Part shown: piece after piece, positions 1 through 10,182 of the stretch | Layout of the letters: each line of letters opens with the position of its first letter | Numbering within the stretch: position 1 is the first letter of the stretch | Source: Providencia sneebia DSM 19967 | GTDB lineage: Bacteria > Pseudomonadota > Gammaproteobacteria > Enterobacterales > Enterobacteriaceae | NCBI RefSeq assembly: GCF_000314895.2 | Contig: NZ_CM001773.1 | Location: forward strand, 122,441 to 186,440 | Direction: 5' to 3' | Length of the DNA stretch: 64,000 nucleotides | Position numbers and translations under genes: made by a program | The notes under the pieces: model-generated | Told to the model about the DNA's origin: nothing | The model's input: only the letters and a program-made list of their open reading frames with translations | Database searches by the model: none

Positions 1-757
1 GTCTATATCCCACACAGCGAATAGAAGGTAAATCAACATGAAGGTCGCCACGTTTATAAAGAGCACGAACTTCCTCTTCAAACCCTTCATTTAGCATCTT
101 ATGAAAGCGCTGCTCAATACGCTGATGTAAAATTTTACGATCTTGAGGAGCAATAGCAAACTGGAACACATTATAAGGTAATTCTTCACCCGCTGTTTGT
201 GTCATTTCAGTCAAAGTTTTCCCAGAAATGAGATATACCTCTAAAGCTCGGGATAATCTTTGCGGATCATTAGGGTGGATCCTTGCAGCTGCTACTGGGT
301 CGACAAGTTCTAAGCGACGATGAATTTCTCCCCAACCTTGCTGCTGAGCAATATTTTCTATTTCTTCACGTATGGCAGGATCAGCAGATGGTAATGGAGA
401 TAACCCTTCTAGCAAGGCCTTAAAATACAGCATTGTACCGCCAACAAGTAATGGAATTTTACCTTGAGCTGTAATTTCATCCATAACATTTAATGCGTCT
501 CGCCGAAAATCAGCAGCGGAATAAGGAACAGAAGGGTCAAGAATATCAATAAGACGATGAGGAGCTTGGCTAAGTTCCTCTGCATTTGGCTTCGCGGTAC
601 CAATGTCCATACCACGGTAGATTAACGCGGAATCGACGCTAATAATCTCAACAGGTAATTGCTGGCGCAAGGCTATTGCCAACGCAGTTTTACCTGAAGC
701 AGTCGGCCCCATCAAAAATATTGCTTTTGGCTTATTTTGAGTTACTAAATCACTCAT
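1..757 (-). CDS. miaA: tRNA dimethylallyltransferase MiaA (3' end cut by window edge)
   Basis: Transfers the dimethylallyl group of DMAPP to N6 of A37 in tRNAs reading UNN codons, the first step toward ms2i6A. Reading the minus strand from the ATG at 757 gives an uninterrupted frame to position 1, about 252 codons of a family usually near 310 residues, so the C-terminus lies outside the window. The N-terminus carries the P-loop GPTASGKT at about residues 17-24, followed by the [16 protein letters not shown] stretch typical of MiaA and further on the [19 protein letters not shown] segment. Its start overlaps the mutL stop by 8 bases (ATGAGTGA), so translation of the two is probably coupled. 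The order amiB-mutL-miaA is the conserved enterobacterial one; hfq and hflX would be expected next, off the window. Confidence 0.95.
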   Translation of the reverse strand, partial: MSDLVTQNKPKAIFLMGPTASGKTALAIALRQQLPVEIISVDSALIYRGMDIGTAKPNAEELSQAPHRLIDILDPSVPYSAADFRRDALNVMDEITAQGKIPLLVGGTMLYFKALLEGLSPLPSADPAIREEIENIAQQQGWGEIHRRLELVDPVAAARIHPNDPQRLSRALEVYLISGKTLTEMTQTAGEELPYNVFQFAIAPQDRKILHQRIEQRFHKMLNEGFEEEVRALYKRGDLHVDLPSIRCVGYR

Positions 758-2651
758 TTGTTAGTATAGCTACCACGGATTCTAAATTAATTAATTGTAA
801 TAATGTTGGTGAAGGCTCTTTAACATACTGTGGACAAAGCCTTTCAACATCTGCGAGCACCTGAACTGCCTGTGCTAAACTCCAGCTTTCTTGCATTTTT
901 TCTTGTGAAACTGTTTTTGCAAGCCATTGTGCAACATCTTGATGAGTTGCGCTCTCTTTTGTTGACAAAAAAGCCAATAAACCTGAAAAAAGCTGGGACA
1001 AATTTTGCATTCTAAGCGGTAACGATACCGCATGAATAGTAACTTTGCTATGAGAAATCGAGGCTTCAATACCAAATAATGACAATTGTTGTTTGTTACG
1101 CTGAAAAACCGTAATTTCATCAGAATTAAGTGATAATTTTAGCGGTATAAGTAATGGTTGAGGTTTCAGCGTTTCACCATTTGGTGATAATTGAGCCAGT
1201 TTCAATAAATAATTAGCTTTTACTAAGGATAACAGCATTAATCCTGATGAAGACTCAATTAATGCAAAGTTTTTTGCGTAAATTGTCAATACCTTACCAA
1301 ACGAATAGCTATTCGCATTTTTTGCAACAGGCTGTGAGGAAACTCGTGTTGCTTCTAATGGTTGTTTCGTTGGAAATAAAGGTTTTTTCTCTTCTTCTGC
1401 TACAGGGACTGACATCAGTTTTTGGTAAAGTTGTCCCGCTTTTCGGTCATAAGTTGCGGCTGAATGCCCAAAACCCGTTTTTCCTTGATGAATATTTCCA
1501 GAAGGTGCAGGCGCTCTCGTAGATTGAATAGATTCTTTTGGTTTTAGTTGCTGAGAATGATTAGGAGATGCTGAGGTAAAATAGTTATCTCCCGCAGAAG
1601 TGCGGTTTACAATTTCTTGTGGCGCAGGTTCTATCCCCGGCAATTCATCAGGGCTAATCGCATTCAATAATGCAGTACGCACGCCTTGGTAAATAAAATC
1701 ATGCACTAATCTTGCTTGATGAAAACGAACTTCGTGTTTTGCTGGATGTACATTGACATCAACCTGATGCGGATCAATGGATAAATACAGCACATAAGCT
1801 GGTTGTTGGTTATCCGTTAAATGCCCTTCATAAGCTTGGCGAATGGCATGGTTAATTAACCTATCGCGCATCATTCGGCCATTAACATAACAATATTGAA
1901 TATCAATCACAGAGGAATGAGAAGGTGCGACAACCCAACCTTTAATACCTAAATCACCATGTTGCCAAGAAATGGCTAAAGCACCTTGCATAAAACTGGT
2001 ACCACAAATTGAAGCAAGGCGACGTTCTTGCTGAACCTCATCATGCGCTGCACGATACTGCTTCACAAGTTTGCCATTATGGCTGAGATTAATCGCAACA
2101 TCAGGGCGTGACAGTGCAATTCGGCGGACAATTTCGTCAATATGGCCAAATTCTGTTTTTTCAGTACGCATAAATTTACGACGCGCGGGTGTATTATAAA
2201 ACAGATCAAGCACTTCGACTGTCGTACCGTTTGGGTGAGCTGCCGGCTTCACATTAACCTGCATATCACGACCTTCTGCATAAGATTGCCATGCTTCACT
2301 TTGTTCTGCGGGCTTAGAAGTCAAGGTTAAACGAGAAACGGAGCTAATGCTGGCTAATGCTTCACCGCGAAACCCCATACTCATAATGGCTTCTAAGTCA
2401 TCTAATGTGGCAATCTTACTGGTTGCATGGCGAGCTAAGGCTAAAATAAGCTCATCTTTGCCAATTCCACAACCATTATCACGGATACGGATCAACTTTT
2501 CTCCGCCTCGTTCAATATCAATATCAATACGAGTAGCCCCTGCATCGAGGCTGTTTTCAACTAATTCTTTTACAACAGATGCCGGTCTTTCGACAACTTC
2601 ACCTGCGGCAATTTGGTTAGCTAATTGAGGAGAAAGGATCTGTATTGCCAT
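750..2651 (-). CDS. mutL: DNA mismatch repair protein MutL
   Basis: Couples MutS mismatch recognition to MutH nicking and UvrD loading. The first 330 residues contain the GHKL ATPase motifs: [20 protein letters not shown] and [10 protein letters not shown], then the [14 protein letters not shown] segment. A low-complexity linker follows at roughly residues 340-440, then the C-terminal dimerisation domain. Length (633 aa) is normal. Two ATG codons are adjacent at 2654 and 2651; the second sits 7 bases after AAGG and gives [11 protein letters not shown], matching the E. coli start, so I prefer it. The stop overlaps the miaA start, and amiB ends 12 bases upstream. Confidence 0.96.
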   Translation of the reverse strand: MAIQILSPQLANQIAAGEVVERPASVVKELVENSLDAGATRIDIDIERGGEKLIRIRDNGCGIGKDELILALARHATSKIATLDDLEAIMSMGFRGEALASISSVSRLTLTSKPAEQSEAWQSYAEGRDMQVNVKPAAHPNGTTVEVLDLFYNTPARRKFMRTEKTEFGHIDEIVRRIALSRPDVAINLSHNGKLVKQYRAAHDEVQQERRLASICGTSFMQGALAISWQHGDLGIKGWVVAPSHSSVIDIQYCYVNGRMMRDRLINHAIRQAYEGHLTDNQQPAYVLYLSIDPHQVDVNVHPAKHEVRFHQARLVHDFIYQGVRTALLNAISPDELPGIEPAPQEIVNRTSAGDNYFTSASPNHSQQLKPKESIQSTRAPAPSGNIHQGKTGFGHSAATYDRKAGQLYQKLMSVPVAEEEKKPLFPTKQPLEATRVSSQPVAKNANSYSFGKVLTIYAKNFALIESSSGLMLLSLVKANYLLKLAQLSPNGETLKPQPLLIPLKLSLNSDEITVFQRNKQQLSLFGIEASISHSKVTIHAVSLPLRMQNLSQLFSGLLAFLSTKESATHQDVAQWLAKTVSQEKMQESWSLAQAVQVLADVERLCPQYVKEPSPTLLQLINLESVVAILTNE

Positions 2652-2662
2652 CATATTACCTT

Positions 2663-3964
2663 TTAATTTGGAGCAGCTTGTAAAGGGTTAGCAAGGAAAT
2701 ATTGTCTCAATCCCTGATGAATAGCCTCAGCCACTTTTTCTTGATAATCGTTTGATTTTAATAATTTCTCTTCTTGAACATTACTAATAAAGCCCGTTTC
2801 AACAAGAATCGAAGGAATATCTGGCGAACGTAATACACCTAAACTGGCATGTTCCGGCGTATTTTTATGGATATTACCGACTTTTTTCAGTTGTTGAATG
2901 ACTTTAACTGCAACATCATAACCAACACGTTGTGAGTGCCCAAATTGTAAATCTAAAACAGCTTGGCTTAAATATGGGTCTGCATCACCTAACACATCGC
3001 CTGCACCACCTAATAATTCAGATTGTTTTTCACGCTGTTCAAGCCAATTACCTAATTCGTTATTAGCACGTCGATTTGATAACACCCACACAGACGCGCC
3101 TCGCGCACTGCTATTTGGTGCAGAATCCGCATGAATAGACACTAACATGTTGGCATTCTTTTTACGGGCGACATCAGAGCGCCCACCAACAGAGATAAAA
3201 TAGTCACCATCACGCGTCATTACAGGTTTAAACATCGGGTCAGCAGCCAATTTTTGATACAGTTTCCGCGATACACTCAATGTGACATCTTTTTCACGAT
3301 AACCATTTTTCCCAATCGCTCCGGGATCTTTTCCGCCATGTCCTGCATCAATTGCAATCACCACTTGTTGAGTACCTTTTGGAGCCGTTTTTGTGGGCTT
3401 AGTGATAACAGGCGGAGGATTATTGATTTTTAATGACTTCTCAGGTGCTGTAGCAACTGGGCTAATATTTTTATTTTCAGCTTGTACTGGTTTCTGAGTC
3501 GTATTTTTAAATGATGATGTGTTAGCTTTACCCGTAGAAAGATCAAAGATAAGTTGATACTGGCCTGACACCTGTTCCAGTCGTGTTTGAACCTTCGCCT
3601 CTTTTGTAAGCTCAAGCACTATTCGCTTATGGTTGCTATCCATTGGTTGGCTTTTACGCGCAACTTTAACCAAATCACCCGCAGGTAATTTAAGTGGTAA
3701 TCCAATGACCTCACTATTTTGCTGGATATCAATGACAAGGCGCTCAGGTGAATGCAATGGAAAATATTTGTAGCTAGGGCGACCATCAGCAAACGTTAAG
3801 ATAACTTGTGCCTGAGAAGGGCTATTATTCACTTGAATATTCGATAACGTTGCTGCAATTACCGGACGAGTAAATAACCCTAAAGCAAAAATCATCAATA
3901 GCAACAAGAAAGAGAAAATACGCTGACTTGTTATTTTTATTGGTAATGCATTCGTCATGAGCAA
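2663..3964 (-). CDS. amiB: N-acetylmuramoyl-L-alanine amidase AmiB
   Basis: Periplasmic zinc amidase that cleaves septal peptidoglycan during daughter-cell separation; in E. coli it is activated by EnvC. The N-terminus has a hydrophobic signal segment (about residues 15-38, ending VIAA), then an AMIN domain (about 38-135), a Pro/Lys/Thr-rich linker, and an Amidase_3 domain from about 200. Zinc-ligand motifs are visible: [20 protein letters not shown] and an [11 protein letters not shown] segment with the catalytic Glu. No LysM domain is seen, as in the 445-aa E. coli protein. The start is ambiguous: TTG at 3964 has the better-spaced AAGGA, ATG at 3958 is the alternative. It follows tsaE by 8 bases and belongs to the tsaE-amiB-mutL-miaA operon. 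Confidence 0.94.
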   Translation of the reverse strand: MLMTNALPIKITSQRIFSFLLLLMIFALGLFTRPVIAATLSNIQVNNSPSQAQVILTFADGRPSYKYFPLHSPERLVIDIQQNSEVIGLPLKLPAGDLVKVARKSQPMDSNHKRIVLELTKEAKVQTRLEQVSGQYQLIFDLSTGKANTSSFKNTTQKPVQAENKNISPVATAPEKSLKINNPPPVITKPTKTAPKGTQQVVIAIDAGHGGKDPGAIGKNGYREKDVTLSVSRKLYQKLAADPMFKPVMTRDGDYFISVGGRSDVARKKNANMLVSIHADSAPNSSARGASVWVLSNRRANNELGNWLEQREKQSELLGGAGDVLGDADPYLSQAVLDLQFGHSQRVGYDVAVKVIQQLKKVGNIHKNTPEHASLGVLRSPDIPSILVETGFISNVQEEKLLKSNDYQEKVAEAIHQGLRQYFLANPLQAAPN

Positions 3965-3972
3965 GATATTCC

Positions 3973-4437
3973 TTAAAGTGCGGGTAATGATTCTAACAAC
4001 GACTCCCCATTTGCAGAAAAAGCAATAAAGTGAGCCTGACGACCTTCATTCTGATATGTCAGATGGAGCTCAAGATCTGCTTCAGGCAAAAACCCTTTAC
4101 CTTGCTGGGGCCATTCCACTAAACAAATCGATTCTGGTGAAAAATAATCACGTATTCCCATAAATTCCAGCTCTTCAGGATCCGCTAGTCGATAAAGATC
4201 GAAATGAAAAACTTGCCTTTCAGGAAGATCATAAGGTTCTACTAATGTATATGTTGGACTCTTAACATGTCCTTTATGACCCAGTGCCTGTAAAAAACCG
4301 CGGCTAAATGTTGTCTTACCTGCGCCTAAGTCACCATATAGGTTGATGATCAGACCTTGCTTACAAGCTTTCGCAACTGCACGCCCTAGTGCAACAGTTT
4401 GATCTTCATTAGCAAGTTGTAAAATGCGTTCTTTCAT
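3973..4437 (-). CDS. tsaE: tRNA t6A synthesis ATPase TsaE
   Basis: ATPase partner of TsaB/TsaD in formation of N6-threonylcarbamoyladenosine at A37 of ANN-decoding tRNAs. The 154-aa protein matches the family size. The Walker A motif GDLGAGKTT lies at residues 35-43, followed by [10 protein letters not shown] and the HFDLYRL and CLVEWPQQG segments characteristic of TsaE. It is the first gene of the minus-strand run into amiB. In E. coli nnr precedes and overlaps it; here there is no nnr and tsaE faces queG across 347 non-coding bases. Confidence 0.95.
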   Translation of the reverse strand: MKERILQLANEDQTVALGRAVAKACKQGLIINLYGDLGAGKTTFSRGFLQALGHKGHVKSPTYTLVEPYDLPERQVFHFDLYRLADPEELEFMGIRDYFSPESICLVEWPQQGKGFLPEADLELHLTYQNEGRQAHFIAFSANGESLLESLPAL

Positions 4438-4784
4438 GAGTTATGTAATCAACTTAGTCAGAATAAAAAATGGATCAGCAGTATAAATTAATTACTATAG
4501 TAACCTAAGCCAATGCATTTTTCTTAATTTAGATTATAGAAATAGTTAAAGTTATCGCATTGAATATATTATTGGAATATTCAAATCCGACAATTGTTCT
4601 TTTTGCTGATATTTAAATGTATATAAGTGACATTTATTAAACCTAAGCGTCAAATGATCTTATTCATATTTTGCGAAACAATAAATAAAAACCAACTTTT
4701 ATGTACAACGTCGACGACAGACCCTAAGCATGATACAGTTTCCGCTGCAATTCTACTGGCTTAACTCATTTTTCGTAAACGCTA
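4438..4784. other. Divergent tsaE/queG intergenic region without nnr
   Basis: This 347-base AT-rich gap separates divergent tsaE and queG. In E. coli the same spot holds nnr, the NAD(P)HX epimerase/dehydratase of about 515 codons. I see no open frame of useful length on either strand and no recognisable Nnr motif, so the gene is either deleted or relocated. The stretch should carry the promoters of both flanking genes, but none stands out enough to call. Confidence 0.6.
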
Positions 4785-5942
4785 ATGGCAATACTCCTCG
4801 ATCTCGACCTTCTTGCTCAAAATATCAAACAATGGGGCCTTGAAGTTGGTTTCCAGCAAGTTGGTATTTGTGATACCGACCTTTCACTGGAAGAACCTAA
4901 GCTGCAAGCATGGTTAGATAAGCAATATCATGGTGACATGGCATGGATGGAACGCCATGGAATGATGAGAGCAAGGCCTCATGAGCTACATCCCGGCACA
5001 CTGCGCGTCATCAGCGTTCGGATGAATTACTTACCTGCAAAAGCTGCATTTGCTAGCACGCTGAATAATCCCGAATTAGGCTATATTAGCCGTTACGCGT
5101 TAGGCCGTGATTATCATAAACTATTAAAGCAGCGTTTAAAAAAACTGAGTGATCGTATTTTAGAATATTGTCGTGAACATACTTGTTCAGATGAGCTTAA
5201 TTTCCGCCCTTTTGTAGATTCTGCACCAATTTTAGAACGCCCCATTGCCGTTAAAGCTGGTCTAGGTTGGACAGGAAAGCATTCATTGATCTTGAATCGG
5301 GAAGCAGGATCTTGGTTTTTTCTTGGAGAGTTATTAGTTAATTTACCTCTTCCTGTTGATCAACCTATTGAGGAACAGTGTGGCCGCTGCGTTGCATGTA
5401 TGACAACTTGCCCAACTGGGGCAATTGTTGAACCTTATGTAGTTGATGCTCGTCGTTGTATTTCTTATCTAACCATTGAACTAGATGGACCAATTCCTGA
5501 AGAATTTCGCCCTTTAATGGGAAATCGAATATATGGCTGTGATGATTGCCAACTGATTTGTCCATGGAATCGTTTTTCTCAGCTTACTGATGAAGAAGAT
5601 TTTAGCCCTAGACGCGCGTTACATACCCCAGAACTTCTTGAACTATTTAGTTGGACAGAAGAAAAATTTCTTCGCATAACAGAAGGTTCCGCGATCCGTC
5701 GAATTGGCTATATGAAATGGTTAAGAAATATCAGCGTTGCTCTCGGGAATGCGCCTTACCAAGACGGCATTGTGGTTGCCTTACGTGAGCGGCTAGGAAT
5801 GGGAGAAATGTTAGATGAACATTTTAATTGGGCAATACAGCAACAATTATATCGTCGGGAAGAAAATCAAGTGGCAATTCAAACTTCACAGCAGAAACGC
5901 CTTGTACGTGCTATATCTAAAGGTTTACCAAGAGATGCCTAA
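4785..5942 (+). CDS. queG: Epoxyqueuosine reductase QueG
   Basis: Cobalamin-dependent iron-sulfur enzyme that reduces epoxyqueuosine to queuosine in tRNA, the last step of queuosine synthesis. Two ferredoxin-like cysteine clusters are visible: CGRCVACMTTCPTGA starting near residue 199 and CDDCQLICPWN near residue 251. The conserved FRPFVDSAPILERP and GLGWTGKHSLILN segments precede them. Length (385 aa) and the C-terminal KGLPRDA ending match E. coli QueG. The start MAILLDLDLLAQ is inferred from alignment with that protein. It is divergent from tsaE and monocistronic, followed by the DnaA-box region. Confidence 0.96.
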   Translation: MAILLDLDLLAQNIKQWGLEVGFQQVGICDTDLSLEEPKLQAWLDKQYHGDMAWMERHGMMRARPHELHPGTLRVISVRMNYLPAKAAFASTLNNPELGYISRYALGRDYHKLLKQRLKKLSDRILEYCREHTCSDELNFRPFVDSAPILERPIAVKAGLGWTGKHSLILNREAGSWFFLGELLVNLPLPVDQPIEEQCGRCVACMTTCPTGAIVEPYVVDARRCISYLTIELDGPIPEEFRPLMGNRIYGCDDCQLICPWNRFSQLTDEEDFSPRRALHTPELLELFSWTEEKFLRITEGSAIRRIGYMKWLRNISVALGNAPYQDGIVVALRERLGMGEMLDEHFNWAIQQQLYRREENQVAIQTSQQKRLVRAISKGLPRDA

Positions 5943-5985
5943 AAAAATACTCTGATATAATTTCTATTATAAAAAACCAAATCTA

Positions 5986-6230
5986 TGTGAATAAAATAAA
6001 AATTGCTTAATTGACAATGACTAAAGAATTTGCAAGTAGCATGCCCTACATTTCGCACAAAAACAATTATTTATTTAAATCAATAAGATATGTAATTACA
6101 AATGAAAATTAATTTTTATTTAATAAAAATAAGCTGAAATAAAACCTGTGGATAACTCTGTGTAGGAAAGTGTTACAGCCACCCATAATACGGGCGGTTA
6201 ATACATTGCATTGTGGATAACTTATTTACA
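5986..6230. other. DnaA-box cluster, candidate datA locus
   Basis: Between queG and the tRNA-Gly genes there is no gene for about 700 bases. Inside are two perfect DnaA boxes TGTGGATAA at 6147-6155 and 6212-6220, a relaxed-consensus match TGTGAATAA at 5986-5994 in the same orientation, and one-mismatch copies TTTCGCACA at 6051-6059 and TTATTTACA at 6222-6230. In E. coli the DnaA-titrating and DnaA-ATP-hydrolysing locus datA lies in this same queG-glyVXY neighbourhood. Position plus box density support a datA equivalent. I could not find a clear IHF consensus site, which E. coli datA needs, so function is inferred. Confidence 0.55.
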
Positions 6231-6408
6231 ACCAAAAACGAAATAAGCTAACTCTTTTACCCTTTTTATTAAATATAAAGTTGTAAAAAATGAGGTTCCA
6301 CGCTTGAAATTAGTTGAATAGATAAAAAAGATATTTCTTATAAATTTATAACTTGAAGTGACAATATTTGAGTCACTTATTGATGCCCACTATTGGTGAG
6401 GGGTCGCT

Positions 6409-6437
6409 ATTCTATGGCGGCAACCTTGTGAATGCAA
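6409..6437 (-). promoter_or_regulatory. Orphan sigma-70-like promoter downstream of tRNA-Gly genes
   Basis: On the minus strand TTGCAT and TAGAAT are separated by 17 bases and followed by a GC-rich start region (AGCGACCCC), resembling stable-RNA promoters. It points into the DnaA-box region, where no gene is recognisable. It could drive a small RNA or transcription through the candidate datA locus, or be a relic of a lost tRNA gene. Confidence 0.3.
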
Positions 6438-6639
6438 GTAAAAAAGCAGCCAAGATCGCAAAAAGATCATCAGATCAACCACAGAGATTCACGAACATTG
6501 AAGCACTTAGACTTTCTCACAAAACAAAACTCAATAATGGATAAAATATTTATATATCGGATTTAGTATAGTCTACAAATTAAGTAGGAATTGTGATTCA
6601 AGTGAAAAAATTAACTAAAATAGAAAGGTAAGAAAATTT

Positions 6640-6715
<76 letters not shown>

Positions 6716-6750
6716 ATTGAGAGGACTTAAACTAAAACACTAAGAAGAAT

Positions 6751-6826
<76 letters not shown>

Positions 6827-6866
6827 AGACCGAAAATAGTGCTTTAGCTAAAACAATAAGAAAATT

Positions 6867-6942
<76 letters not shown>

Positions 6943-7000
6943 AATACACATCTTATTGCTTTTCGTACTAATGAAAAAACTTCATCGGTACGGGGTGCGA

Positions 7001-7028
7001 ATTATACGAGAAATTAGACGGCAGGCAA
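7001..7028 (-). promoter_or_regulatory. Promoter of the glyVXY tRNA operon
   Basis: On the minus strand TTGCCT (-35) and a perfect TATAAT (-10) are 16 bases apart, followed by a GC-rich discriminator (GCACCCCG). That discriminator is the hallmark of stringently controlled stable-RNA promoters. The first tRNA starts about 58 bases downstream of the -10. Confidence 0.75.
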
Positions 7029-7234
7029 GCCCTTTACATCAAATTTTTCATTTTTTTGTTTGTTTGACGATTAAATAAACATTATGCTTATTTAATCAAC
7101 ATATAAAGTAACCATCTGATTTCAATCAATTAACAACTATTACTTTCTTATTTTAGTGTTAGCTACTTAATTGAAAAACCTGTGCGATAAAGTTGACCAC
7201 TTTTCAGTAGCCAACCTATTTATAACTAACTCAA

Positions 7235-7786
7235 TTAATCCGCTTTGATAAATGTTTCGCGGTAATAAGCTAATTCAGCAATTGATTCACGAATATCATC
7301 TAAAGCCTGATGAGTACCTTGTTTAGTGAAACCTGCTAATATCTCTGGTTTCCAACGGCGCGCTAGCTCTTTTAATGTACTAACATCTAAGTAACGATAG
7401 TGAAAATATTTTTCTAATTCAGGCATGTAGCGGAATAAAAAACGGCGATCTTGCCCAACACTATTACCACAAATAGGTGAAGCACCTTTTGGTACCCACT
7501 GCTCTAAAAATTCAATAGTCGCCTGCTCTGCATCACATTCAGCAAAAGCACTATTTTTAACACGTTCAACAAGCCCACTCGCAGTGTGTGTGTTAACATT
7601 CCATTCATCCATCAAAGCCAGTTGCTCTGGTGTTTGGTGAACGGCAATCACAGGGCCTTGTGCTAAAATATTAAGTTGACTGTCTGTCACGATTGTGGCG
7701 ATTTCGATTATACGGTCACGATCAGGATCGAGCCCTGTCATTTCCAAATCGATCCAAATTAAATTATTCTCATTCTTTTGCATCAT
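7235..7786 (-). CDS. orn: Oligoribonuclease Orn
   Basis: 3'-to-5' exoribonuclease of the DEDDh family that degrades di- and oligonucleotides such as pGpG in the cytoplasm. The first exonuclease motif IDLEMTGLD carries Asp13 and Glu15; [10 protein letters not shown] and the terminal [11 protein letters not shown] supply the other acidic and histidine residues. Length (183 aa) is typical. The start codon at 7786 follows AGGG at 3 bases; a second ATG is the next codon. It diverges from rsgA across about 100 bases, the conserved enterobacterial arrangement. Confidence 0.96.
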   Translation of the reverse strand: MMQKNENNLIWIDLEMTGLDPDRDRIIEIATIVTDSQLNILAQGPVIAVHQTPEQLALMDEWNVNTHTASGLVERVKNSAFAECDAEQATIEFLEQWVPKGASPICGNSVGQDRRFLFRYMPELEKYFHYRYLDVSTLKELARRWKPEILAGFTKQGTHQALDDIRESIAELAYYRETFIKAD

Positions 7787-7887
7787 ATACCCTAACTTGA
7801 TCCCGTGGAGTTCGTGTATGATAACCCGTTTAAGAGATCGACGCGATCCGCAAACTTAAAACAGTTTATAATATAAAGAGAGCTCAG

Positions 7888-8937
7888 ATGGCTAAGCAAA
7901 AACTGTCAAAAGGCCAGCAGCGCCGAGTGCAAGCAAATCATCAAAAACGACTTAAAAAAACAAGCGCCGTAGAAATTGATGATAGCCAATTAGGTGAAGC
8001 ACAAGAAGGCCTAGTGATCAGCCGATTCGGCCAACATGCTGATATAGAAGCCAGTGATGGAACATTGCAACGCTGTAATTTACGTCGCACGATTTCTTCC
8101 CTTGTAACAGGTGATCGTGTTGTGTGGCGGCCTGCGCTAAATACCCAAAGTGATATCAAGGTCAATGGGATTGTTGAAGCGGTTCACGAACGTCACTCAG
8201 TTCTCACCCGCCCTGATTATTATGATGGTTTGAAGCCAATTGCTGCAAATATCGACCAAATTGTGGTTGTTTCAGCCATTTTGCCTGAACTTTCGCTTAA
8301 TATTATTGATCGCTATTTAGTCGCTTGTGAAACATTAGGTATCCAGCCGATTATTGTTCTCAATAAAATTGACCTACTAGATGATGAAAATCGCCAATGG
8401 GTCAGTGAATTGATGAAAATCTACAGCGATATTGGTTATAAAGTCCTCGAGGTGTCTAGCCACACAAATGAAGGAATGGAAGAACTGACAGATATTCTTG
8501 CAGGAAAAATTTCTGTTTTTGTTGGCCAATCCGGTGTAGGTAAATCCAGTTTGCTCAATGCATTATTACCTAATGAGCAAACTATTCTTGTCAATGATGT
8601 GTCAGATAACTCAGGCTTAGGTCAGCATACAACCACTACAGCAAGACTGTACCATTTCCCTCAAGGTGGTGATGTGATTGACTCTCCGGGAGTCCGTGAA
8701 TTCGGTTTGTGGCATCTTTCTACGGAACAAGTGACAAAAGGTTTTGTCGAATTTAAAGAGTATCTTGGTGGCTGTAAGTTTAGAGATTGCAAACATCTTG
8801 ATGATCCGGGCTGTTTAATTCGTGAAGCAACCGACCAAGGGAAAATTGCTGAATCACGTTTTGAAAATTACCATCGAATTTTAGAAAGCATGGAACAAGT
8901 GAAGCCGCGTGGAAATTTCACAGGTAAAGAGAAGTAG
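7888..8937 (+). CDS. rsgA: Ribosome small-subunit GTPase RsgA
   Basis: Circularly permuted GTPase that helps late 30S assembly and promotes release of RbfA. An N-terminal basic segment ([17 protein letters not shown]) precedes an OB fold. The permuted G motifs then run G4 NKID, G1 GQSGVGKS at about residues 213-220 and G3 DSPG. A C-terminal zinc knuckle CKFRDCKH...C lies at about 295-310. Length (349 aa) fits E. coli RsgA (350). It is monocistronic, with a probable terminator at 8954-9010, and is followed by psd as in E. coli. Confidence 0.96.
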   Translation: MAKQKLSKGQQRRVQANHQKRLKKTSAVEIDDSQLGEAQEGLVISRFGQHADIEASDGTLQRCNLRRTISSLVTGDRVVWRPALNTQSDIKVNGIVEAVHERHSVLTRPDYYDGLKPIAANIDQIVVVSAILPELSLNIIDRYLVACETLGIQPIIVLNKIDLLDDENRQWVSELMKIYSDIGYKVLEVSSHTNEGMEELTDILAGKISVFVGQSGVGKSSLLNALLPNEQTILVNDVSDNSGLGQHTTTTARLYHFPQGGDVIDSPGVREFGLWHLSTEQVTKGFVEFKEYLGGCKFRDCKHLDDPGCLIREATDQGKIAESRFENYHRILESMEQVKPRGNFTGKEK

Positions 8938-8953
8938 CCCCCTGTTTTCTTCC

Positions 8954-9010
8954 TTTATGGCAAGTCAATGTGTACTTAATTTTTTGAGTATTTTGCTTAC
9001 TTGCCATAAA
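8954..9010 (+). terminator. Likely terminator after rsgA
   Basis: The arms TTTATGGCAAGT and ACTTGCCATAAA are perfectly complementary over 12 bp with a 33-nt loop, followed by AATTTT. The long loop makes this weaker than a classic terminator. A second hairpin, ATGGCTCA/TGAGCCAT at 9150-9188 with an inner AACAC/GTGTT stem, sits about 50 bases before psd and could belong to its leader. Confidence 0.4.
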
Positions 9011-9237
9011 AATTTTAAGACCATAGAAACAAAATAGCCTAATTAAAAAAGCAAAGGTACAATGCGGATTACTGGCAATTTTCGACTATTTTTTTGGGCT
9101 TGCTAGAAATTGGAAAATCACTTTCATTGATTTTCTGCTAATAATTCAAATGGCTCAACACGTTGTGGTGTTCTATTTCATGAGCCATCTTTAATATTAA
9201 TTATTTGCTAATTAGCCTTTACTAACTTGAGGTTCCC

Positions 9238-10140
9238 GTGCTGGATAAAATTAAAATACGTTTGCAATATATACTGCCAAAACAAGGATTGACGCAATTG
9301 GCGGGTTGGTTTGCTAATAAAAATGCAGGATTTATCACTCAATGGGCAATAAAGCTGTTTGCTAAAGTCTATAAAGTCGATATGAATGAAGCTCAAAAAA
9401 GCGAATTCAGTGCTTATGCAACGTTTAATGATTTTTTTGTTCGCTTATTAAAAGAAGATGCTCGTCCTGTTGTCGCAGGTAGCAACCAATTAGCCCAACC
9501 CGCTGATGGAGCGGTTAGCCAACTTGGTGCAATTGAAAACGACCAAATTTTCCAAGCAAAAGGGCATTATTATACTGTTGAAGCCTTGTTAGCTGGCAAT
9601 TATCAATTAGCCGATAAATTCCGTGGTGGTGATTTTATTACGACGTATCTATCTCCTCGTGATTACCACCGTGTACACATGCCATGTGATGGTTTATTAA
9701 CAGAAATGATTTATGTTCCTGGTGATTTGTTTTCTGTTAATCCATTAACAGCAGCCAATGTGCCAAATTTATTTGCGCGTAATGAGCGACTAATTTGCGT
9801 ATTCAAAACCGAGTTCGGATTAATGGTACAAATTTTAGTAGGTGCAACCATTGTAGGGAGTATCGAAACAGTTTGGAGTGGCAGTGTAAATACACAACGT
9901 GAAGGCATAATCAAACGTTGGACTTATCCAGATGAACATGCTGAAGGCGCTATTTTCCTGAAGAAAGGCGAAGAAATGGGGCTGTTTAAATTAGGTTCTA
10001 CTGTGATTAACCTCTTTCAACCTAATGCAATTCGCTTTAATCCGGCCCTTATTCCGGGCTATGCCACTCGAATGGGCGAGCAACTTGCTGAGTCACAGGC
10101 AGACAACGAAGTTAATCATTCTGCTGATACACAAGTTTAA
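9238..10140 (+). CDS. psd: Phosphatidylserine decarboxylase proenzyme
   Basis: Inner-membrane pyruvoyl enzyme converting phosphatidylserine to phosphatidylethanolamine. The self-cleavage motif LGST is present, with the Gly-Ser bond at residues 253/254; Ser254 becomes the pyruvoyl group of the alpha chain. The catalytic-triad region [11 protein letters not shown] and the PADGAV segment are conserved. Translation begins at a GTG ([14 protein letters not shown]), matching the E. coli N-terminus. The 300-aa length is a little short of E. coli (322) because the acidic C-terminal tail is shorter. It is followed 42 bases later by mscM, the usual two-gene operon. Confidence 0.95.
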   Translation: MLDKIKIRLQYILPKQGLTQLAGWFANKNAGFITQWAIKLFAKVYKVDMNEAQKSEFSAYATFNDFFVRLLKEDARPVVAGSNQLAQPADGAVSQLGAIENDQIFQAKGHYYTVEALLAGNYQLADKFRGGDFITTYLSPRDYHRVHMPCDGLLTEMIYVPGDLFSVNPLTAANVPNLFARNERLICVFKTEFGLMVQILVGATIVGSIETVWSGSVNTQREGIIKRWTYPDEHAEGAIFLKKGEEMGLFKLGSTVINLFQPNAIRFNPALIPGYATRMGEQLAESQADNEVNHSADTQV

Positions 10141-10182
10141 TAAATTCACTTGTTGATTAATTGCTTTAAGGAGCTCCTGACT

